Source of the DNA: Candidatus Dormiibacterota bacterium
Lineage (GTDB): Bacteria > Chloroflexota > Dormibacteria > Aeolococcales > Bog-877
Direction: 5' to 3'
Length of the DNA: 33,419 bases
Assembly: GCA_030038765.1 (NCBI GenBank)
Contig: JASHRA010000239.1
Coordinates: forward strand, 1-33,419
The notes below the pieces were generated by a model. The model saw only the letters and a list, made by a program, of their open reading frames with translations, was not told the DNA's origin and searched no databases. Below are positions 29,855 to 33,419 of the stretch, one piece after another. Both the position numbers and the translations under genes were made by a program. Each line of letters begins with the position of its first letter. Position 1 is the first letter of the stretch.

Positions 29855-30429
29855 GGCGCGGACGGCCCCTGGTGACGGAGCCAGACCGAATCTCCCCCGT
29901 CGCATTCCGAGAGTCTCACCAGGACCCGCTCGCCGGCGGCGGTGGGGAGATTGCGGCCCACGTAGGTGGCGCGCAGGGGGAGCTCGCGGTGGCCGCGGTC
30001 GACCAGCACCAGCAGCTCCACCGAGCGGGGCCGTCCCAGGTCGGCCAGGGCGGCCAGCGCGGCCCTCGCCGTGCGTCCGTGGAAGAGCACGTCGTCGACC
30101 AGCACCAGCTCCCGCTCGGCCACCGCGCCGGGCCCGGCCGGGGGCAGGGGGAAGCGCTCGGCGAGCCCGCCCTGGGGGCGCGGCCCGTCGTCCCGGTAGG
30201 GGCCGGTGTCGAGCGTGACCGCGGACCAGCCGAGGGCGCCCTGGAGCTCCAGCAGGGCGAGCAGGCGGGCGGCCAGGTAGGCACCCCTGGTGACGATGCC
30301 GCAGAGCACGGCCGGCTCCTCCGGGTGGTGCTCGCGGAGCTCCCGGGCCAGCCGCCAGAGGGTCCGCCCCATCTCCTCGGCCGAGATCAGCTCGCGCTCC
30401 CGGCCCGGGGCCAGCTGCCCTGTGCTCAC
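29851..30429 (-). CDS. pyrR: PyrR bifunctional pyr operon RNA-binding regulator / uracil phosphoribosyltransferase
   Basis: A 192-residue PRTase-fold protein. The PRPP loop is LVLVDDVLFHGRTARAAL (Asp112, Asp113), and VLVDRGHRELPLRATYVGRNLPT is the strongly conserved PyrR signature. In the family, PyrR senses UMP/UTP against PRPP and binds a specific RNA hairpin in pyr mRNA to attenuate transcription or to repress translation; many members also have weak uracil phosphoribosyltransferase activity. Here the gene is second in the operon, GTG at 30429 overlapping the pyrB stop. A matching RNA hairpin is present in the pyrB leader (31448-31467), which supports regulation of its own operon. Confidence 0.93.
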   Translation of the reverse strand: MSTGQLAPGRERELISAEEMGRTLWRLARELREHHPEEPAVLCGIVTRGAYLAARLLALLELQGALGWSAVTLDTGPYRDDGPRPQGGLAERFPLPPAGPGAVAERELVLVDDVLFHGRTARAALAALADLGRPRSVELLVLVDRGHRELPLRATYVGRNLPTAAGERVLVRLSECDGGDSVWLRHQGPSAP

Positions 30430-31382
30430 GGCTGGAGCAGGCTCCGCAGCAGGGCCATCCGCACCGCCACCCCGTTGCGCGCCTGGCGGAAGTAGGCGGC
30501 CCTGGGGTCCTGGTCCACCTCGGGGTCGATCTCGCCGACCCGGGGCAGGGGGTGCATCAGGATGGCGCCCTCGGGCATGCGCTCCATCACCCGGCGATCC
30601 ACCCGGAAGCGCTCCAGCCCGGTGCGGCCGGGGTCCAGGGGCTGGCTGAGGCGCTCCACCTGGAGCCGGGTCTGGTAGACGACGTCTGCGTCCGAGACCG
30701 CCGCCAGGAGGTCGTCGGTCTCGTCCACCCGGGCCCCGTGGCGGAGCAGGTGCTGGATCAGGCCCGGGCTCATCCCGATCGGCTCCGGGGCCACCAGGGT
30801 GACCCGCAGGCCGGGGTAGAGGGCGAGCAGGTAGGCGAGGGAGTGGACGGTGCGGCCGTGGGCCAGGTCGCCCACCATGACCACGTGGAGGTGGTCGAGC
30901 CGGCCCAGCTCCTGGCGGATGGTGAAGACGTCCAGCAGGGCCTGGGTGGGGTGCTGGCCGGGTCCGTCGCCGGCGTTGATGACGGGCACCGGCGAGACCG
31001 CCGCCGCCCGCGCTGCGGCCCCCTCCTCGTGGTGGCGCAGGACGATGCAGTCGGAGTAGCCGGCCACGATCCGGACCGTGTCCTCCAGCGTCTCGCCCTT
31101 GATCGCCGAGGAGAAGTCCTTGGCGTTCTCCGTGCTCAGCACCTGGCCGCCCAGGCGCAGCATGGCGGCCTCGAAGCTGAGCCGGGTGCGGGTGCTGGGC
31201 TCGTAGAAGAGGGTGGCCATGATGCGCCCCGGCAGCAGCTGGTGACCGCCCTCCAGGCGCACCCGCTCCATCTCCTCCGAGAGCCGGAAGAGGGAGGCGA
31301 GCCGCTGCCGGTCGAACTGCTGCGCCGCGACCACGTGTTGCAGGCTGGCGGTACCGCTGGCCCGGGTCGGGCTCGCCGTCAC
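30426..31382 (-). CDS. pyrB: Aspartate carbamoyltransferase catalytic subunit
   Basis: A 318-residue transcarbamylase joining carbamoyl phosphate and aspartate. The carbamoyl-phosphate loop is STRTRLSFEAA (Ser63-Thr64-Arg65-Thr66-Arg67), with NAGDGPGQHPTQALLD and the C-terminal HPLPRVGEIDPEV, followed by YFRQARNGVAVRMALL. No pyrI regulatory subunit is present; association with the neighbouring dihydroorotase is possible, as known for some bacteria. First gene of the operon: GTG at 31382 with AGAGGAG at 31388-31394. That ribosome binding site and the start codon lie inside a potential hairpin with a partial PyrR motif, so initiation may be regulated. Confidence 0.94.
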   Translation of the reverse strand: MTASPTRASGTASLQHVVAAQQFDRQRLASLFRLSEEMERVRLEGGHQLLPGRIMATLFYEPSTRTRLSFEAAMLRLGGQVLSTENAKDFSSAIKGETLEDTVRIVAGYSDCIVLRHHEEGAAARAAAVSPVPVINAGDGPGQHPTQALLDVFTIRQELGRLDHLHVVMVGDLAHGRTVHSLAYLLALYPGLRVTLVAPEPIGMSPGLIQHLLRHGARVDETDDLLAAVSDADVVYQTRLQVERLSQPLDPGRTGLERFRVDRRVMERMPEGAILMHPLPRVGEIDPEVDQDPRAAYFRQARNGVAVRMALLRSLLQP

Positions 31383-31407
31383 GGCTGCTCCTCTCGCGGG
31401 ACCCGTG
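31380..31407 (-). promoter_or_regulatory. Hairpin covering pyrB ribosome binding site and start, partial PyrR motif
   Basis: In the mRNA, CACGG (coordinates 31407-31403) can pair with CCGUG (31384-31380), the latter containing the GUG start codon. The loop holds the ribosome binding site AGAGGAG and an 11-nt element GGUCCCGCGAG (31403-31393) that is identical to the core of the upstream PyrR-like hairpin. A second inner pairing UCC/GGA is possible. PyrR binding here would hide the start region, similar to the translational repression known for mycobacterial PyrR. The mechanism is inference. Confidence 0.5.
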
Positions 31408-31422
31408 GGCGGCAGGCGGCCG

Positions 31423-31439
31423 CAGCGGCCCGGCCGCTG
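31423..31439 (-). promoter_or_regulatory. Leader stem-loop between the two PyrR-like motifs
   Basis: CAGCGGC and GCCGCTG form a perfect 7-bp stem with a 3-nt loop in the pyrB leader. It could fix the relative position of the two PyrR-like elements or compete with them. There is no U-tract, so it is not an intrinsic terminator of the classic type. Confidence 0.4.
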
Positions 31440-31447
31440 TGCCCCTT

Positions 31448-31467
31448 ACCGGCCTCGCGGGACCGGC
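31448..31467 (-). promoter_or_regulatory. PyrR-binding RNA hairpin in pyrB leader
   Basis: The transcript contains GGUCCCGCGAGGCC (31464-31451). The published Bacillus PyrR-binding loop consensus is ARUCCNGNGAGGYU. Twelve of 14 positions agree, and the two that differ (first A to G, last U to C) lie opposite each other, turning an A-U pair into a G-C pair. The flanking bases extend the stem (GCC with GGU), giving a 20-nt hairpin with a CGCGA loop and a bulged U. It lies about 66 nt upstream of the pyrB start and about 13 nt after the predicted transcription start. Confidence 0.68.
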
Positions 31468-31486
31468 TTCAAGTGGCTTCCGGGGG

Positions 31487-31492
31487 AGTATA
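31487..31492 (-). promoter_or_regulatory. -10 box of the pyr operon promoter
   Basis: On the minus strand this reads TATACT, five of six matches to TATAAT, and places the transcription start near 31479-31480, about 100 nt upstream of pyrB. No good -35 hexamer is seen 16-19 nt upstream; that area is taken by one arm of the palindrome at 31495-31530. Confidence 0.5.
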
Positions 31493-31494
31493 GC

Positions 31495-31530
31495 GGCGTC
31501 CCCGGGGGATACCGTGACCCCGGGGACGCC
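31495..31530 (-). terminator. Perfect 13-bp inverted repeat: terminator of upstream gene or operator
   Basis: GGCGTCCCCGGGG (31495-31507) and CCCCGGGGACGCC (31518-31530) are exact reverse complements with a 10-nt loop. It starts 25 nt after the stop of the Cys-rich mini-gene and directly precedes the -10 box of the pyr promoter, covering the -35 zone. It may terminate transcription of the mini-gene, or be a protein-binding dyad for the pyr promoter, or both. Confidence 0.5.
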
Positions 31531-31555
31531 TTGGGCGCGACCGAACCCGGGCCGA

Positions 31556-31723
31556 TCAGGCCTGGGTCGGTTGCTCTTCTCGGATGACCGCCTTGCGGAT
31601 GTTCTCCGCGGCCTGCTCCATGTTCAGACCGTGGTTCTCACCGGCGGCCCTTATGTCATCGAGGGTGATGTCACCCTTCTGATGGCGCTCGTTCGGCGCG
31701 TCGCAACCGCAGCTGGCGCACAT
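31556..31723 (-). CDS. 55-residue Cys-rich protein with CxxCxC motif
   Basis: ATG at 31723 opens a 55-codon frame beginning MCASCGCDAPNE and continuing with a helical, charged part (GDITLDDIRAAGEN, MEQAAENIRKAVIREE). A strong ribosome binding site, GGAGGG, lies 7 nt upstream. I recall short proteins of the form MCxSCGC... with ITLDDL-type helices from several soil phyla, so it is probably a conserved small family, function unknown. The Cys3-Cys6-Cys8 cluster could bind a metal ion such as Zn. It lies between dnaJ and the pyr promoter on the same strand, and is separated from pyrB by a strong hairpin. Confidence 0.75.
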   Translation of the reverse strand: MCASCGCDAPNERHQKGDITLDDIRAAGENHGLNMEQAAENIRKAVIREEQPTQA

Positions 31724-31844
31724 GGCGAAACCCTCCGAGATCGGCCCTGGGAGCTCGGCTCCCTCTCCACTCGGGCCGTCTAACGCGGGACCGAGGGGCT
31801 GGTTTCGCGGCCCGTGCGCCTCGCCGCCGGCTCCGACGTCTGCT

Positions 31845-32936
31845 CTAGACGCCCGCCCCGTCCGCCTGGGCCAGCTCCAGGTAGGCGGACCGCTCCTCGG
31901 CGGTCAGCGGCGAGCGGCCGGCGGAGACGATCTTCACCCGGAGCAGCAGGTCGCCGGGCCGGGCCGAGCTCTTGAGCGCCGGGATCCCCTTGCCCGGCAC
32001 GCGCAGCACCCGGCCCGGGGGGCAGTGCTCGGGGATGGTGACCTCGAAGCGCCCGGTGGGCCCGTTGGCCACCACCTTGCCCCCCAGGGCGGCCCGGTAG
32101 TCGCGCACCGGCAGGTCCTGGTAGACGTCGCGCCCCTTGACCTCGATGCCGGCCTCGGGGGCGAGGCGCACCACCAGGTAGAGGTCGCCGCTGCTGCCCC
32201 CCCTGGTGCCGCTGGCGCCCTCGCCGGCGACCCGGATCCGGGAGCCGTCGGCAACCCCCCTCGGGATGCTGACCTTGATGGTGTGGCGCCGGTACTGGCG
32301 CCCGCTGCCCTGGCAGGTGGGGCAGGTCTTGAGCGCGACCTGGACCGCCGTCCCGCCGCCCCCCGACTGCTCCGGCACCTGGCCGCTGCCCTGGCAGGTG
32401 GGGCAGGGCTCGACCAGGGAGATCTGCATGGTGCGCTCGCCGCCGGCCACGGCCTCGGCCAGGCTCACCTCCAGCGGCTGCTCGGTGTCGGCGCCGGGCC
32501 GGGGCGCGGACTGCTCGCGGCGGATCTGCTCCAGCTGGGCCTCGACCCAGGGATCGCCCTCGCCGCTGCCGTGGGTGCCGAAGAAGGTCTCGAAGAAGTC
32601 GCTGAATCCGCTGAAGCGGCTGCCGGCGCGCTGGGCCGTCTCCCGGGCCCGCTGGGCGGCGCCGGAGAAGGGCGGCTGACCGTGCTGGCGGCGGTACGCC
32701 TCGGCCTGCTCCACCCGCTCCCAGTCCGCTCCCAGGCGGTCGTACTTGGAGCGCTTCTTGGGGTCCTTGAGCACCTCGTAGGCCTCGTTGACGCGCTTGA
32801 AGCGCTCGGTCGCCTTGGGGTCCTTGTTGACGTCGGGGTGGAGCTCCCGGGCCAGCTTGCGATAGGCGGCCTTGATCTCCTTGTCGCTGGCGCCGCGGGG
32901 CACTCCCAGGGTGGCGTAGTAGTCGCGGAACTCCAT
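31845..32936 (-). CDS. DnaJ-family co-chaperone with half zinc finger
   Basis: A 363-residue Hsp40. The J domain (residues 1-68) has the HPD motif at 33-35 and should stimulate DnaK. A Gly/Phe-containing segment (about 105-125, FSGFSDFFETFFG) follows. The C-terminal substrate-binding domains are present (LEVSLAEAVAGGE, then VSIPRGVADGSRIRVAGEGA, and PEHCPPGRVLRVPGKGIP). Only two CxxCxGxG motifs occur (Cys178/181 and Cys205/208), where canonical DnaJ has four, so at most one zinc site can form. The protein lies between DnaJ and CbpA types. ATG at 32936 lacks a good ribosome binding site and overlaps the stop of a small leader frame. No dnaK or grpE is nearby. Confidence 0.9.
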   Translation of the reverse strand: MEFRDYYATLGVPRGASDKEIKAAYRKLARELHPDVNKDPKATERFKRVNEAYEVLKDPKKRSKYDRLGADWERVEQAEAYRRQHGQPPFSGAAQRARETAQRAGSRFSGFSDFFETFFGTHGSGEGDPWVEAQLEQIRREQSAPRPGADTEQPLEVSLAEAVAGGERTMQISLVEPCPTCQGSGQVPEQSGGGGTAVQVALKTCPTCQGSGRQYRRHTIKVSIPRGVADGSRIRVAGEGASGTRGGSSGDLYLVVRLAPEAGIEVKGRDVYQDLPVRDYRAALGGKVVANGPTGRFEVTIPEHCPPGRVLRVPGKGIPALKSSARPGDLLLRVKIVSAGRSPLTAEERSAYLELAQADGAGV

Positions 32937-32998
32937 CAGACGCTCGCCCGGGAGGCCTCCGACCCGAGCCGGGACGGGACGGCGGGAGCTGCTCTCAT
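32936..32998 (-). CDS. Possible 20-residue leader ORF overlapping dnaJ start
   Basis: ATG at 32998 opens 20 codons (MRAAPAVPSRLGSEASRASV) ending in TGA whose last A is the first base of the dnaJ ATG (TGATG at 32938-32934). A -10-like TATGCT ends 7 nt upstream of this ATG, so the transcript could begin at the ATG and be leaderless. Since dnaJ itself has only a weak ribosome binding site, its translation may depend on termination-reinitiation from this frame. The peptide is unlike any family I know and may be a chance frame. Confidence 0.35.
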   Translation of the reverse strand: MRAAPAVPSRLGSEASRASV

Positions 32999-33005
32999 GC
33001 GGCTG

Positions 33006-33033
33006 AGCATACCCAGGGGGGCTCCAATTCGAC
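33006..33033 (-). promoter_or_regulatory. Possible dnaJ promoter
   Basis: On the minus strand GTCGAA (33033-33028) and TATGCT (33011-33006) are separated by 16 nt and could serve as -35 and -10. This puts the start of transcription close to 32998, the ATG of the leader frame. No CIRCE-like inverted repeat (TTAGCACTC...GAGTGCTAA) is seen. Confidence 0.4.
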
Positions 33034-33050
33034 GGCCCCGGGGAGGGCCG
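33033..33050 (-). terminator. Possible terminator of the CmcI-like gene
   Basis: CGGCCC (33033-33038) and GGGCCG (33045-33050) form a 6-bp stem with a 6-nt loop, 25 nt downstream of the stop of the partial gene at the right edge. There is no U-tract; it borders the -35 zone of the dnaJ promoter. Confidence 0.3.
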
Positions 33051-33074
33051 GCGGGAGGGCGCCTCCGGGCCGGG

Positions 33075-33419
33075 TCAGCCCCGCCGGCGCAGGTAGCCCC
33101 CGGGGTTGAAGGTGAGCAGGAGCTTCTCCCGGCGTCGATCGCGGCTGAAGCCGGGGTTGCTGGCGAGGAACTCCGCGACCGCCTCTGCCGGCCCGGGGCC
33201 GAAGTCCGGGCGCACCGGGTTCCCGTTGACGTTGGTGTCCTCGACGATGAGGTAGCTGCCGGGGGAGACGAGGGGCGCGTAGCAGCTGAGCTCGCGGGCC
33301 ACGTGCTGGCGCGAGTGGTCCGAGTCCAGGATCACGAGGCAGGTGCCGGCGTCCCGCGCCGCCCGGCTCACCTCCTCCACCACGGCGTCGGCCACCGAGG
33401 AGCCCTGGAGGTAGCGGAT
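33075..33419 (-). CDS. CmcI-family cephalosporin hydroxylase/methyltransferase-like protein, C-terminal part
   Basis: The last 114 residues of a protein whose 5' end lies beyond the right edge. The frame is open to the window end and begins IRYLQGSSVADAVV. The segment CLVILDSDHSRQHVARELSCYAPLVSPGSYLIVEDTNVNG, written here in part only, contains the LDSDHS and VEDTNVNG motifs of the CmcI/rhamnosyl O-methyltransferase family, a SAM-dependent Rossmann fold. It ends with LLLTFNPGGYLRRRG. Despite the name, most members are methyltransferases for sugars or secondary metabolites. The substrate is unknown. Confidence 0.82.
   Translation of the reverse strand: MRYLQGSSVADAVVEEVSRAARDAGTCLVILDSDHSRQHVARELSCYAPLVSPGSYLIVEDTNVNGNPVRPDFGPGPAEAVAEFLASNPGFSRDRRREKLLLTFNPGGYLRRRG

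Overview
The window is very GC-rich bacterial DNA (about 70% by eye). GTG starts are frequent, and many neighbouring genes overlap by exactly 4 nt (GTGA). Gene content such as a BTAD/NTPase regulator, an ECF42-type sigma factor with YCII partner, and a CxxCxC mini-protein fits a soil bacterium of the Actinomycetota/Chloroflexota/Dormibacterota sphere. No rRNA or marker gene is present to fix the phylum, so that is inference.

Layout. 1-673: 5' part of a GH36 alpha-galactosidase (minus) running off the left edge. 982-3903 (plus): two complete tandem paralogous membrane proteins that look like the sensory module of histidine kinases without any kinase domain, then a third truncated and frameshifted copy. 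3983-7174 (minus): a partner-switching stress module (GAF-PP2C phosphatase, RsbW-like kinase, two STAS antagonists, one DUF1990-like protein). Divergent to it, at 7290-10124, is a large BTAD/AAA/TPR regulator. 10278-19427 is a mixed metabolic stretch: small secreted orphan, class III CoA-transferase, glutathionyl-hydroquinone reductase, aldo/keto reductase, BBE-type flavin oxidase, MBL hydrolase, MFS exporter, ArsR-SRPBCC fusion. 19747-21743 (plus): double YCII/DGPF protein overlapping an ECF42-like sigma factor. 21744-22307 is non-coding and holds a symmetric repeat that may be an insertion-sequence scar.

22308-31382 (minus) is the most striking part: a gapless pyrimidine operon pyrB-pyrR-pyrC-carAB-pyrK-pyrD in which every junction overlaps. 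CarA and CarB are fused into one 1,483-residue carbamoyl-phosphate synthetase. The pyrB leader carries a hairpin that closely fits the known PyrR-binding RNA consensus, and a second partial copy overlaps the pyrB ribosome binding site and start codon. This suggests PyrR-dependent translational control of the operon. The operon makes orotate from glutamine, bicarbonate and aspartate; pyrE and pyrF are not in the window.

31556-33419 (minus): a 55-residue Cys-rich protein, a DnaJ homologue with only half of the usual zinc finger and a possible overlapping leader ORF, and the 3' end of a CmcI-type hydroxylase/methyltransferase running off the right edge.
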